The notes under the pieces: model-generated | What the model was told of the DNA's origin: nothing | Databases searched by the model: none | The model's input: only the letters and a program-made list of their open reading frames with translations | Position numbers and translations under genes: made by a program | Source of the DNA: Sphingomonas albertensis | Lineage (GTDB): Bacteria; Pseudomonadota; Alphaproteobacteria; Sphingomonadales; Sphingomonadaceae | DNA length: 62,354 nt | Assembly (NCBI RefSeq): GCF_014358075.1 | Contig: NZ_JACONT010000024.1 | Location: 1 to 62,354, forward strand | Direction of reading: 5' to 3' | Shown: positions 26,258-37,548 of the stretch, piece after piece | How positions within the stretch are numbered: position 1 is the stretch's first letter | Layout of the letters: each line of letters opens with the position of its first letter

Positions 26258-27256
26258 ATGCGTAATCTATCTCCCATCCAGATCGGTCCCGTCCGGATCG
26301 AAAGCCCCGTCGTGCTCGCGCCGATGACCGGCGTCACCGACATGCCGTTCCGCACGCTGGTGCGACGCTATGGCTCGGGCCTCAACGTTACCGAAATGGT
26401 CGCGAGCCAGGCCGCCATCCGCGAGACTCGCCAGTCGCTCCAGAAGGCGGCATGGGATCGGCTCGAGGAACCGGTGTCGATGCAGCTGATCGGCTGCACC
26501 CCGTACGAGATGGGCGAGGCCGCCAAGCTCAGCCAGGATCGCGGCGCGGCGATCATCGACATCAACATGGGCTGTCCGGTGCGGAAGGTCGTCAACGGCG
26601 ACGCGGGCTCGGCGCTGATGCGCGACACCAAGCTCGCCAGCGCGATCATCGAGGCCACCGTGAAGGCGGTCGACGTACCGGTGACGCTGAAAATGCGAAT
26701 GGGCTGGTGCCATGACAGCCTCAACGCGCCCGACCTTGCGCGGATCGCCGAGGATCTCGGCATCAAGCTGATCACCGTTCACGGCCGCACGCGCAACCAG
26801 ATGTACAAGGGCAATGCCGACTGGGGCTTCGTCCGCAAGGTCAAGGATGCAGTGAGCGTGCCGGTGATCGTCAACGGCGATATCTGTACCATCGAGGACG
26901 CCGAAGCAGCGATGGACCAGTCGGGCGCGGATGGCCTGATGATCGGTCGTGGCAGCTACGGCCGCCCATGGGTGCTCGGTCAGGTCATGGAGTGGTTCGC
27001 TACCGGCCGGCGCATCGAAGACCCGTCGATCACCGAGCAATATGACGCGATCGCAGGCCATTACGAGGCGATGCTCGAACATTACGGGATCGAGACCGGC
27101 GTCAACATGGCGCGCAAGCACATTGGCTGGTACACCAAGGGGCTGCCTGGTTCGGCCGAGTTCCGCAACAAGGTGAACCAGGTTCCCGATCCCAAGCAGG
27201 TCAAGGCGATGCTCGCCGAATTTTACGCTCCCTGGCGCGACCTTGCAGCGGCCTGA
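26258..27256 (+). CDS. dusB: tRNA-dihydrouridine synthase DusB
   Basis: FMN/NADPH enzyme reducing uridines of tRNA. The 332-aa protein starts [22 protein letters not shown] and has the catalytic-cysteine motif [20 protein letters not shown] (Cys near residue 105), the FMN phosphate region [25 protein letters not shown] and [12 protein letters not shown]. Length is standard. It is the first gene of the dusB-ntrBC-ntrYX-hfq-hflX run, the usual alphaproteobacterial order, and overlaps the inferred ntrB start by 14 bp. Confidence 0.96.
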   Translation: MRNLSPIQIGPVRIESPVVLAPMTGVTDMPFRTLVRRYGSGLNVTEMVASQAAIRETRQSLQKAAWDRLEEPVSMQLIGCTPYEMGEAAKLSQDRGAAIIDINMGCPVRKVVNGDAGSALMRDTKLASAIIEATVKAVDVPVTLKMRMGWCHDSLNAPDLARIAEDLGIKLITVHGRTRNQMYKGNADWGFVRKVKDAVSVPVIVNGDICTIEDAEAAMDQSGADGLMIGRGSYGRPWVLGQVMEWFATGRRIEDPSITEQYDAIAGHYEAMLEHYGIETGVNMARKHIGWYTKGLPGSAEFRNKVNQVPDPKQVKAMLAEFYAPWRDLAAA

Positions 27257-28303
27257 CACGCACTCTCGGGTACGGCCGGGTTTTGCGGAGTTGTTCGCGG
27301 CGCTTCCGGTCGCCGTCGTAGTGGTCGATCCGAATCAGCGCGTCGCACATGCCAACGCGCTCGCCGAGCAACTGTTGAATCTGTCGGAGCGGCTGATGAT
27401 CGGCCAGCCGCTCGATGCGATCATCCCGCCGCCCGACGATCCGCGCAATCGCGACGGGCACGGGCTCGCGGTGTACGATACCGAGATGTCGACCGCGCGG
27501 GGTGGCAAGATCCGGGTCGATTTCGCCGAGACGCAGATTGCCGACTACCCGGGGTGGCGTGCGATCACGCTGCATTCCGCGGCAACTTCGCGGCGGCTCG
27601 GCCATTCCGCCGACCGCGCGGCCGGCGCGCGTGCGGCTGTCGGTGCGGCGGCGATGCTCGCGCACGAGATCAAGAACCCGCTATCCGGCATCCGCGGCGC
27701 CGCGCAGTTGCTCGGTGCGGGCGAACTGACGACGCTGATCGTGACCGAAGTCGACCGGATCGCGGCGTTGATCGACCGGATGCAGGATTTCAGCGACACG
27801 CGTCCGCTGCCGCTCGCCAGCGAAAACATCTATCCGTTGCTCGGCCATGCGCGTCGGCTGGCGCTCGCCGGGTTCGCGCGCGGGATTTCAATCGAGGAAC
27901 GCTTCGATCCGTCGCTCCCGCCCGCGCAGATCAACCGCGACGCACTGCTCCAGATCGTCATAAACCTGCTCAAGAACGCACGCGAAGCAGTTCGAAACGA
28001 ACGCGAACCTCGGCTCGTGATGACGACCGCCTACCGCCACGGCATCACCGTCAGTTCGGCCCCAGGCAAGCCACGCCTGCCGCTCCCGATCGAGATCTGC
28101 GTGTTCGACAATGGTCCCGGTGCCCCGGCCGATATCGCCGACCATCTGTTCGATCCGTTCGTATCGGGTCGGCGCGAAGGGCAGGGGCTTGGCCTCGCGC
28201 TGGTCGACAAGCTCACGCGCGACATGGGCGGGATCGTCCAATATGCCCGCGAAGGAAATCCCGAAATGACCGTCCTCCGCCTGCTGCTGCCAAGAGCGGC
28301 ATC

Positions 28304-28307
<4 letters not shown>
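27243..28307 (+). CDS. ntrB: Nitrogen-regulation histidine kinase NtrB (GlnL)
   Basis: Soluble sensor kinase/phosphatase that controls NtrC phosphorylation in response to PII. The 354-aa protein has an N-terminal PAS domain ([20 protein letters not shown], about 16-35), the HisKA phospho-site [16 protein letters not shown] (His near 143) and an ATPase domain with [20 protein letters not shown] and [12 protein letters not shown]. The start is a TTG at 27243 overlapping dusB; no ATG or GTG occurs in the first coding residues, so TTG is inferred. It ends in a GTGA overlap with ntrC. Confidence 0.94.
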
Positions 28308-29749
<1,442 letters not shown>

Positions 29750-29810
29750 CGCGGTCGAATTCCGTATTATGTGGTTTCCCGGCAACGGTTGACGTTGTAT
29801 CGGGGCAACG

Positions 29811-32081
29811 ATGATCGCTTCCGCGACGCTACCGATGGATGATGACGGGCCTGCACACCGGTTCGCGGTGACGCCTGCGATCGAGGCGCTGGTTCTAGCG
29901 GTGGCCGTCGCGATCGGCGTCGCGAGCTATTTCATCATCACCGGCACCGACGCGCCGCAACGCTTGATCCCGCCGCCGCTGGTCGCCCTGTTGCTCGTCG
30001 CCAACCTCGTTCCCGGCATCGCGTTGCTGATGTTGCTAGGCCGCCGCGTGGCGATGCGGCGCGCGGCACGATCGCCTGTAGGCGGCGGTGGGCGCCTTCA
30101 CGTCCGCCTCGTTGCGCTGTTCTCGATCGTCGCCGCGGTACCCATGCTGCTGGTGACGATCTTCGCCTCTCTGCTGTTCCAGTACGGCGTCCAGTTCTGG
30201 TATTCGGACCAGGCGCGCGGGATGCTCGAGAACGCCACCGCGCTCGCGCAATCCTCCTATGCGCGCCAGCTCAGCCGCTGGGAGGAGGCGACCGTAACGA
30301 TGGCCGCCGACATGTCGGGCTATCTCGAGGCGAAATCGCTCCAGAGCCCCGATTTTTCCGGCTATTTTCTCCAGCAGGTCTATTATCGCAGCCTGTCCGA
30401 GGCGGCGCTGTTCAAGGTTACGCCGGACAACGAGATCCAGACCTTCGCGGTCGTCGACCCCTACAAAATCGATTTCGCCCGCCAGGTGACCCCGCAGTCG
30501 ATCGCCCAGCTCCGTGCCGGCAAGTCGGCGGTCGTCGCGGTCACCGGTGACCGGATCCAGACGATCACGCTGCTGCCCGGTTCCGACGAGCTGTTCCTCT
30601 ATGCCGGGCGCGTCGAGGATACCAAGCTGCTCTCCGGCCAGACCGTCCGCGCGAACGAGGTACTGACCAGCTACCGCTCGCTGCTGGCGCGCTCGCGGAG
30701 CCTCCAGTTGCGGTTCAACGCCGCGTTGCTCGTCATCTCGCTGCTGATCGTCGGGGTCGCCGTCTGGATCGCGCTCGCGGTGGCCGATCGGCTCGTCCGT
30801 CCCGTCGGCGAACTCGTCGATGCCGCGCGGCGCGTCGCGGGCGGCGACTTGACCGCGCGCGTGCCGGACCCGCGCAGCCGCGACGAAGTCGGAACGCTAG
30901 CCAACGCCTTCAACCAGATGACCGGGCAGCTCGAAGAGCAGAATACCGAACTCGTCACCGCCAACGGCCAGCTCGAAAACCGACGCGCGTTGATCGAGGC
31001 AGTGATGGCCGGCGTCTCGGCAGGCGTCGTCGCGACCGGACGCGAGCGCACGATAACGATCGCCAATGATTCCGCGGTCACGCTGCTCGGGACCGATGCG
31101 GGCGGTCTCGTCGGACGCAAGCTGGTCGATGTCGCTCCCGAACTCGACGCGATGCTCGACGGGGGCGACCGAGAGGCGATCGTCGAGGTCGGGCAGGGCG
31201 GTGACGTCCGCACGCTGGCGGTCCGCATCGCCCGCCCGGCCACAGGTCCGATCCTTACCTTCGACGATATCACGCAGCAACTGCTCGATCAGCGCCGCGC
31301 GGCCTGGTCCGACGTCGCCCGACGGATCGCGCACGAGATCAAGAACCCGCTGACACCGATCCAGCTCGCGGCCGAACGCCTGCAACGACGCTATGGCGCG
31401 AAGGCCGAGATGCAGGACGGCACGTTCTCGCGGCTCACCGACACGATCATCCGCCAGGTCGGCGACCTGCGCCGCATGGTCGACGAATTCTCGTCGTTCG
31501 CGCGCATGCCCAAGCCCGTCTTCCGCGAGGAGTCGCTGGTCGATGCCGCCCGCCAGGCGCTTTTCCTACACGAGGTGGCGCATCCCTCGATCGGCTTCCA
31601 CCTCGTCAACGACGATCCCGGCTTGGCGCTGGTTTGCGATCGTCGGCAGATAGGCCAAGCCCTCACGAACATCGTGAAGAACGCAGTCGAAGCCACTGAA
31701 ACACGCGGCGAACCCGGTGGATCGGTGACGATGACGCTCAGCCAGGAGGTCGGCCGGAGCGTGACGATCGCGGTCGCCGATACCGGCGTCGGCCTGCCCG
31801 CCGACCGCGACCGGATCATGGAGCCCTATGTCACGACGCGGGCGCGCGGCACCGGCCTCGGGCTTGCCATCGTCAAGAAGATCATTGAGGAGCATTGTGG
31901 AACGATCGGCTTCTCCGATCGGCCGGGTGGCGGCACGCTCGTCACCATGACCTTCGACACCAGGGCTCTGGCAGCACTGGACCAGGGGGGCCTGAACCAA
32001 GTGGGCCTCGACGCAGGGGGGCCGCTACCCGAGGGGGCAGGGGATGGCCAACTCGCCACCATGACTCGTAACCGGACATGA
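29811..32081 (+). CDS. ntrY: Membrane sensor histidine kinase NtrY
   Basis: Sensor kinase partnering NtrX. The 756-aa protein has three N-terminal membrane segments (about 25-45, 55-75, 100-125) and another near 295-317, enclosing a periplasmic domain of about 160 residues. HAMP (DRLVRPVGELVDAARRVAGG), PAS, HisKA with [20 protein letters not shown] and an ATPase domain (NIVKNAVEA, DTGVGLP, GTGLGLAIVKKI) follow. Length is typical. The last 40 residues are Gly/Ala-rich and variable. The stop is 4 bp before the ntrX ATG. Confidence 0.95.
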   Translation: MIASATLPMDDDGPAHRFAVTPAIEALVLAVAVAIGVASYFIITGTDAPQRLIPPPLVALLLVANLVPGIALLMLLGRRVAMRRAARSPVGGGGRLHVRLVALFSIVAAVPMLLVTIFASLLFQYGVQFWYSDQARGMLENATALAQSSYARQLSRWEEATVTMAADMSGYLEAKSLQSPDFSGYFLQQVYYRSLSEAALFKVTPDNEIQTFAVVDPYKIDFARQVTPQSIAQLRAGKSAVVAVTGDRIQTITLLPGSDELFLYAGRVEDTKLLSGQTVRANEVLTSYRSLLARSRSLQLRFNAALLVISLLIVGVAVWIALAVADRLVRPVGELVDAARRVAGGDLTARVPDPRSRDEVGTLANAFNQMTGQLEEQNTELVTANGQLENRRALIEAVMAGVSAGVVATGRERTITIANDSAVTLLGTDAGGLVGRKLVDVAPELDAMLDGGDREAIVEVGQGGDVRTLAVRIARPATGPILTFDDITQQLLDQRRAAWSDVARRIAHEIKNPLTPIQLAAERLQRRYGAKAEMQDGTFSRLTDTIIRQVGDLRRMVDEFSSFARMPKPVFREESLVDAARQALFLHEVAHPSIGFHLVNDDPGLALVCDRRQIGQALTNIVKNAVEATETRGEPGGSVTMTLSQEVGRSVTIAVADTGVGLPADRDRIMEPYVTTRARGTGLGLAIVKKIIEEHCGTIGFSDRPGGGTLVTMTFDTRALAALDQGGLNQVGLDAGGPLPEGAGDGQLATMTRNRT

Positions 32082-32085
32082 TTTG

Positions 32086-33462
32086 ATGGCGCTCGATATT
32101 CTCGTCGTGGACGACGAACGTGACATTCGCGAACTGGTCGCCGGCGTCCTCGAAGACGAAGGCTATGACACGCGCGACGCCGGCGACAGCGATTCCGCGC
32201 TGGAGGCGATCGCCGCACGGCGTCCGTCGCTGGTGCTGCTCGACGTCTGGCTTCAAGGCTCGCGGCTCGACGGCCTCGAACTGCTCGACGAGATCAAGCG
32301 TCGCGACCCGTCGATCCCCGTCCTCGTCATCTCGGGGCACGGCAATTTGGATACCGCGGTCGCCGCGATCCGGCGTGGCGCGTCCGACTTCATCGAAAAG
32401 CCGTTCGAGGCCGAGCGCCTGCTGCTCATGGTGGCGCGTGCGACCGAGACCGAACGGCTGCGGCGCGAAGTCGCCACCCTGCGCGCGACGGTCGGCCGCG
32501 AGACCGATCTCACCGGCAGTTCTGGCGCGATCAACGGCGTCCGGGCGACGCTCAAGCGGGTCGCGGCAACCGGTAGCCGCGTGCTCGTGATGGGCGGCGC
32601 AGGCGTCGGCAAGGAAGTCGCCGCGCGGCTGCTGCATGGCTGGAGCCAGCGCACCGACGCACCGTTCATCGTCGTGAGCGCGGCGCGGATGACGCCCGAG
32701 CGGGTCGACGAGGAACTGTTCGGGGTCGAGGAGGCGGGCGATCTCGTCCGTCCCGGCCTGTTCGAGCAGGCACATGGTGGCACGTTGTTTCTCGACGAGA
32801 TCGCCGACATGCCGATCACGACGCAGGCGCGGATCCTGCGCGCGCTGACCGACCAGAGTTTCACGCGGGTTGGTGGCACGCGGGTCGTCAAGGTCGACGT
32901 TCGCGTCGTCTCGGCGACGGCGCGCGACCTCGTATTCGAGATCGCCGAGGGGCGCTTTCGCGAAGACCTTTATTACCGCCTCAACGTCGTCCCCGTGACG
33001 ATCCCGCCGCTGTCCGATCGCCGCGAGGACATTCCCGCGCTGGTCCAGCACTTCATCGCGCATTACGCGTCCGAACGCCGCGTACCGACGCCGGAGATCG
33101 CGCCTGATGCGATGGTCGCGCTGCAATCCTATGATTGGCCCGGCAACGTCCGCCAGTTGCGCAACGTGGTCGAGCGGACGATCATCCTCGCGCCTGGCGA
33201 TCGCATCGGCCGGATCGACATCGACCTGTTGCCCGCCGAAGTGCTCGGCGATCAGGGCGACATGGGGGCGGCGGGCGGCACCGCGATCATGGGATCGCCG
33301 CTGCGGGAGGCGCGCGAGACGTTCGAGCGCGAATATCTGCGCGTCCAAATCCGACGTTTTTCGGGCAATATCTCGCGCACGGCCAGCTTTATCGGCATGG
33401 AACGCTCGGCCTTGCACCGGAAACTCAAGCTGCTCGGAATCACCGAAACACGCGACGAATAG
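32086..33462 (+). CDS. ntrX: Response regulator NtrX
   Basis: Receiver-AAA+-Fis protein, 458 aa. The receiver has ILVVDDERDIRELVAGVLED and the phospho-Asp motif LLDVWLQGSRLDG. The AAA+ domain has Walker A GGAGVGKE and Walker B GTLFLDEIADMP. In the place of GAFTGA the sequence reads FGVEEAGDLVRPG, so the sigma-54 contact loop is missing, as is usual for alphaproteobacterial NtrX. The Fis-type HTH (ASFIGMERSALHRKL) is intact. ATG 32086 was preferred to an in-frame TTG at 32083. In relatives NtrYX affects respiration, envelope and cell cycle as well as nitrogen. Confidence 0.95.
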   Translation: MALDILVVDDERDIRELVAGVLEDEGYDTRDAGDSDSALEAIAARRPSLVLLDVWLQGSRLDGLELLDEIKRRDPSIPVLVISGHGNLDTAVAAIRRGASDFIEKPFEAERLLLMVARATETERLRREVATLRATVGRETDLTGSSGAINGVRATLKRVAATGSRVLVMGGAGVGKEVAARLLHGWSQRTDAPFIVVSAARMTPERVDEELFGVEEAGDLVRPGLFEQAHGGTLFLDEIADMPITTQARILRALTDQSFTRVGGTRVVKVDVRVVSATARDLVFEIAEGRFREDLYYRLNVVPVTIPPLSDRREDIPALVQHFIAHYASERRVPTPEIAPDAMVALQSYDWPGNVRQLRNVVERTIILAPGDRIGRIDIDLLPAEVLGDQGDMGAAGGTAIMGSPLREARETFEREYLRVQIRRFSGNISRTASFIGMERSALHRKLKLLGITETRDE

Positions 33463-33604
33463 CACGCCGCAATTTCGCCGCCCTCTGGAACTATGGGGGT
33501 GTCGATCATAAATCACATACGGTGCCCGGTAACCGGGTGCATCTCCGACGCTGGGAAACAGCGCCTTGCGGGCAAAGTCCCGCCAAAAACAAAGGGTTAT
33601 CCCA

Positions 33605-34126
33605 TTGGCCGATAAACCAGGCTCGCTTCAGGACCTCTTCCTGAACGCACTCCGGCGCTCCAAGACGCCGGTCACGATGTTCCTCGTCAAGGGCGTGAAG
33701 CTCCAGGGCATCGTCACATGGTTCGATAATTTTTCCGTGCTGCTCCGCCGCGATGGCCAGTCGCAGCTGATCTACAAGCATGCCATTTCGACGATCATGC
33801 CAGCAGGCCCGATGGACGTGTCGGCAATCGTCGATGCCGTCGGAGAGAACCAGAAGAAGCACCCGTTGTTGCAGGACATCTTCCTCAACGCGGTGCGCAA
33901 GTCCGAAGACAGCGTGACGATGTTCCTGATCAACGGCGTCATGCTGCAGGGCCAGATCGCCGGCTTCGACCTGTTCTGCATGCTGCTCCAGCGCGAGGGC
34001 ATGGCGCAGCTCGTCTACAAGCATGCAGTCTCGACGATCCAGCCGGCGCGCCCGCTGAACCTCGCCGAGGAACCCACCGATACGGATGATGCGGATGACG
34101 CAGATGATGCGGACCACGGCGATTGA
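33605..34126 (+). CDS. hfq: RNA chaperone Hfq with two tandem Sm domains
   Basis: RNA chaperone for sRNA-mRNA pairing, but 173 aa instead of the usual 70-100, because it carries two Hfq domains. Domain 1 (about 7-67): [36 protein letters not shown]. Domain 2 (about 88-147): [36 protein letters not shown]. An acidic Asp-rich tail ends the protein ([13 protein letters not shown]). The start is a TTG at 33605 with AAAGGG 8 bases upstream; no ATG fits. It follows ntrX after 142 bp and overlaps hflX by TTGA. Confidence 0.95.
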   Translation: MADKPGSLQDLFLNALRRSKTPVTMFLVKGVKLQGIVTWFDNFSVLLRRDGQSQLIYKHAISTIMPAGPMDVSAIVDAVGENQKKHPLLQDIFLNAVRKSEDSVTMFLINGVMLQGQIAGFDLFCMLLQREGMAQLVYKHAVSTIQPARPLNLAEEPTDTDDADDADDADHGD

Positions 34127-35415
34127 GTAGCGGTTTCGAACGCGATCGGGACGAGTTCGCCCGCGGTACGCGCGTGATCGTGGTGTTGCCCGATCAGGGC
34201 GACGCCTCGCGCGACGTCGATGCTCGCCTGGAGGAGACCGCTGGTCTCGCCGCGGCGATCGGCGTCGAGGTCGTCGAGCGGATCGCCTATCGCGTTCGCC
34301 AGCCCAAGCCGGCGACGCTGATCGGCAGCGGACAGGTCGAACTGCTCGCGACCCAGGTGCGGATGGAAGAAGCGGGGCTCGTCGTGTTCGACGCGAGCCT
34401 CAGCCCGGTCCAGCAGCGCAATCTCGAAAAGGCGCTCGAAACCAAGGTTATCGATCGCACCGGCCTGATCCTTGAGATCTTCGGCGAGCGCGCCGCGACC
34501 GCCGAGGGTCGGTTGCAGGTCGAACTGGCGCATCTCGATTATCAGGCGGGGCGGTTGGTCCGCAGCTGGACCCATCTTGAGCGCCAGCGCGGCGGTTTCG
34601 GCTTCCTGGGCGGCCCGGGCGAGACCCAGATCGAGGCGGATCGCCGTCTGATCCGCGACCGGATGGCCCGGCTGAAGCGTGAGCTCGAGCAGGTCAGCCG
34701 CACGCGGGGGCTTCACCGTGAGCGCCGCCAGCGCGCCCCGTGGCCGGTTATCGCTCTGGTCGGCTATACCAATGCAGGCAAGTCGACGCTGTTCAACCGG
34801 CTGACCGGAGCGGACGTGATGGCGGAGGACTTGCTGTTCGCTACGCTCGATCCGACGTTGCGGCAGATCCAGCTACCCGGCATCGACAAGGCGATCCTGT
34901 CCGACACCGTCGGGTTCGTCTCGGATCTTCCCACCCAGCTGGTCGCTGCGTTCAAGGCGACGCTCGAGGAGGTCGTGTCGGCGGACCTGCTCGTCCATAT
35001 CCGCGATATCGCGCATCCCGATACCGAGGCTCAGCGCACCGACGTCGAAACCGTCCTAGCCGAAATTGGCGTGGACGAGAACACGCCGCGGTTCGAGGTT
35101 TGGAACAAGCTCGATCTGCTCGATGCCGATACGCATGACGAGATCGCCGCGCAGGCCTCGCATCGTGACGACGTCGTGGCGATCTCGGCCCTGAGCGGGG
35201 AAGGGGTGGATACGCTGATCCACCAAGTCGCCGCCAAGCTCACCGGCGCGCATCGACGGTATAGCATCACGCTCGATGCTACCGATGGGGCGGGTGCGGC
35301 GTGGCTCCATGCACACGGCGAGGTGCTTGGCAGATTGGACGACGAACTCGAGACGACCTACGACGTGCGACTGTCTGAAAGCGATTACGACCGGTTCATC
35401 CGTCGCGACGCTTGA
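34123..35415 (+). CDS. hflX: GTPase HflX
   Basis: Ribosome-associated GTPase that splits stalled ribosomes. The 430-aa protein has the HflX N-terminal domain ([33 protein letters not shown]), the linker [19 protein letters not shown], and a G domain with G1 [15 protein letters not shown]3 [10 protein letters not shown] and G4 NKLD. The start is a TTG at 34123 in a TTGA overlap with the hfq stop, the classical hfq-hflX pair. Its last 20 bases overlap the convergent mazG gene. Confidence 0.95.
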   Translation: MSSGFERDRDEFARGTRVIVVLPDQGDASRDVDARLEETAGLAAAIGVEVVERIAYRVRQPKPATLIGSGQVELLATQVRMEEAGLVVFDASLSPVQQRNLEKALETKVIDRTGLILEIFGERAATAEGRLQVELAHLDYQAGRLVRSWTHLERQRGGFGFLGGPGETQIEADRRLIRDRMARLKRELEQVSRTRGLHRERRQRAPWPVIALVGYTNAGKSTLFNRLTGADVMAEDLLFATLDPTLRQIQLPGIDKAILSDTVGFVSDLPTQLVAAFKATLEEVVSADLLVHIRDIAHPDTEAQRTDVETVLAEIGVDENTPRFEVWNKLDLLDADTHDEIAAQASHRDDVVAISALSGEGVDTLIHQVAAKLTGAHRRYSITLDATDGAGAAWLHAHGEVLGRLDDELETTYDVRLSESDYDRFIRRDA

Positions 35416-36130
35416 CCGCCTGCCAAAGGGCTTCCTTCTGATCGAGTGTCATGGCGGCGAAGGCGTCGCCGCCATCGGCCTCGATCGCCCGAAAGCGTGC
35501 CTCGAACTTGGCATTGCCGGCGCGTAACGCGGCTTCGGGATCGACACCGAGATGACGGGCCCAGTTCGTCACGGCGAACAGCAGGTCGCCGATCTCTTCT
35601 GCGATCGTGTCCGAGCCGGCTTCGCGAACCTCTTCGATTTCCTCGAAAACCTTCGCAAGCGGACCCGCTGCATCGGGCCAGTCGAACCCCACGCGCGCTG
35701 CACGCTTCTGCAATTTCTCGGCACGCGACAAGGCGGGCAGGCCGATCGCGACGCCGGCCAACGCGCTGGGATCGGACTTCTCCGCACGCTCGCCGGCCTT
35801 GATCGTTTCCCATCCGGGCGACTTCACCGCATCACCGAAGATATGCGGGTGGCGGCGCTCCATCTTGTCGCTGATCGCGGCGACGACGTCGGAAAGCGTG
35901 AACGCACCCGATTCCTCGGCGATACGGCTATGGAACACGACCTGAAGCAGCAGATCGCCAAGTTCGTCCTTGAGATCGGCTGGGTCGTCGCGGGCGATCG
36001 CGTCGGCAACCTCATACGCTTCCTCGATCGTGTACGGCGCGATCGTCGACCAAGTCTGCACCCGATCCCATTCGCATCCGTCGACCGGATCACGCAACCG
36101 CGCCATGATGGAAGTGAGGCGTTCGATCAT
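35396..36130 (-). CDS. mazG: Nucleoside triphosphate pyrophosphohydrolase MazG
   Basis: Hydrolyses (d)NTPs to NMP and pyrophosphate. The 244-aa protein holds two MazG folds: domain 1 with YTIEEAYEVADAI and DELGDLLLQVVFHSRI (EExxE and ExxD metal ligands) and domain 2 with KVFEEIEEVREA and AEEIGDLLFAVTNWARHL. ATG 36130 was chosen for the AGGTG 6 bases upstream; a GTG at 36139 is also in frame. Two tandem MazG domains are the normal bacterial form. Convergent overlap of 20 bp with hflX. Confidence 0.94.
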   Translation of the reverse strand: MIERLTSIMARLRDPVDGCEWDRVQTWSTIAPYTIEEAYEVADAIARDDPADLKDELGDLLLQVVFHSRIAEESGAFTLSDVVAAISDKMERRHPHIFGDAVKSPGWETIKAGERAEKSDPSALAGVAIGLPALSRAEKLQKRAARVGFDWPDAAGPLAKVFEEIEEVREAGSDTIAEEIGDLLFAVTNWARHLGVDPEAALRAGNAKFEARFRAIEADGGDAFAAMTLDQKEALWQAVKRRDG

Positions 36131-36199
36131 AGGGGGCACCTGTAAATTTGCATCGATCCGCTGACTATCTCAAGATCGATAATATACATTATGTAAAAT

Positions 36200-36787
36200 C
36201 TATTCCTGGATCGGGGTCAGGATGAGCGTGGCGTTCTCGACCCGCCACGATCCCAGCTTCGACAGAAAGTTCATGCCGATGACGTCGGTGTCCCCGAAAG
36301 ACGGCGCCGTGACGATGCCAAGATCGGTCGCGGTGATCGTGCCGATCGTGATGCGCTTGGCCGTCGCGGTCCGCGCCGACACGTCGCCGTTCGCGGTCGA
36401 GATGATAACCGGGAACGGGCTTTCGTCGCTATCGAGTCCCGCAGCGTTCGCAGTGGCCGTCGACAGCGCGGTCGTCGTCGCACCGCTGTCGATCAGCATG
36501 CGCCGCCGTACGCCGTCGATATCGACATCGGCCCAGAAATGCCCGTCCTCGGCCATGCGTATCCGCGTTTCGGTACCGCTGACCTGCTGGTCTGCGAACA
36601 GGGTCTTCAGTCCCGACAGCCGGTCCCGCTGGCTCGCGATCAGCAAAGCCACCACAAAGATCGCGACCCACGCCAGGGCCATTTTCAGCACGGGTTTCAG
36701 CGGCAACCGGCGCGCTACCAGCGCGGACAGCGGCAGGATCAGCATGACCGCGTACAGCGCGAACTGGGCTGCGCGGTCGCCGATCAT
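36200..36787 (-). CDS. Membrane-anchored retropepsin-like aspartic protease (clan AA)
   Basis: A 195-aa protein with two N-terminal membrane helices (about 9-26 and 33-51) followed by a periplasmic retropepsin-like domain. The catalytic motif MLIDSGATTTALS (Asp-Ser-Gly, near residue 98) and the later flap/psi strand VIGMNFLSKLGSW are characteristic of bacterial clan AA proteases of the TIGR02281 type. These act as homodimers, each chain giving one Asp. Substrate unknown. The stop region is overlapped by nothing; its start is in ATGA coupling with the MBL hydrolase gene upstream. Confidence 0.9.
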   Translation of the reverse strand: MIGDRAAQFALYAVMLILPLSALVARRLPLKPVLKMALAWVAIFVVALLIASQRDRLSGLKTLFADQQVSGTETRIRMAEDGHFWADVDIDGVRRRMLIDSGATTTALSTATANAAGLDSDESPFPVIISTANGDVSARTATAKRITIGTITATDLGIVTAPSFGDTDVIGMNFLSKLGSWRVENATLILTPIQE

Positions 36788-37548
36788 GCGGTGAGGACTA
36801 GCCCGTCATAGCCGGGCTCGACACCGACCGGGAGTTCATGGCGCAGCGTTGCGTAATCCATCGTGTTGTCCATATGGATCAGCGCCGTCCGCTTCGGCGT
36901 CAGGCGCTCCACCCAGTTCAGGACAGCCGGCAATTCCATATGCGTCGGGTGCGGACGTCGGCGGAGTGCGTCGACGACCCAGATGTCGAGATCCTGATAC
37001 AGGGCGACCATGTCATCGGTCATCACGTTGAAATCCGTCGCATATCCAACCGAGATACCGTCCGCATCGAACCGCAGGCCGGCTGCGTGGATGCTGCCGT
37101 GCGGCTGGTCGGCAACGCGGATGTCGATGCCACCGATCGTCAGTCGGTCCGGCAAGACTTCGGCGGCGATGGTCGGCGGATAGCCGGGGCGACCGTGAAA
37201 CGCATAGGTGAACCGCGCGTCCAGCGCCGCCAGCGTGACTGGCCGCGCATAGCCGCGGACCGGCGTTCCGGTCGCGTGGAAGAGTTGCCGTACATCGTCG
37301 ATGCCGTGGCAGTGATCGGCATGGTCGTGCGTCCAGATCACCGCGTCTACCCGGTCGATGTCGGCCAGCAGCAACTGCTCGCGCATGTCGGGACTGGTGT
37401 CGATCAGGATCCGGGTGCCGTCATGCTCGACCAGCGCGGACGCACGAGTGCGGCGATTGCGCGGCTCGCTCGGATCGCATTCGCCCCAGTCGTTGCCGAT
37501 CCTCGGCACGCCGGAGGATGTGCCGGAGCCGAGGATCGTGATCTTCAT
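36784..37548 (-). CDS. MBL-fold metallohydrolase, PhnP-like
   Basis: A 254-aa metallo-beta-lactamase-fold hydrolase. It starts MKITILGSGTSSGVPRIG and has the metal motif THDHADHCHGIDD (HxHxDH, about residues 75-87). PhnP-type phosphodiesterases share the N-terminal CDPSEPRNRRTRAS pattern, so a cyclic-phosphate phosphodiesterase activity is a reasonable guess, but no phn genes are near. Translationally coupled to tatD (ATGA at 37545-37548) and to the aspartic protease, so it is part of the metG-tatD-MBL-protease operon. Confidence 0.92.
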   Translation of the reverse strand: MKITILGSGTSSGVPRIGNDWGECDPSEPRNRRTRASALVEHDGTRILIDTSPDMREQLLLADIDRVDAVIWTHDHADHCHGIDDVRQLFHATGTPVRGYARPVTLAALDARFTYAFHGRPGYPPTIAAEVLPDRLTIGGIDIRVADQPHGSIHAAGLRFDADGISVGYATDFNVMTDDMVALYQDLDIWVVDALRRRPHPTHMELPAVLNWVERLTPKRTALIHMDNTMDYATLRHELPVGVEPGYDGLVLTA

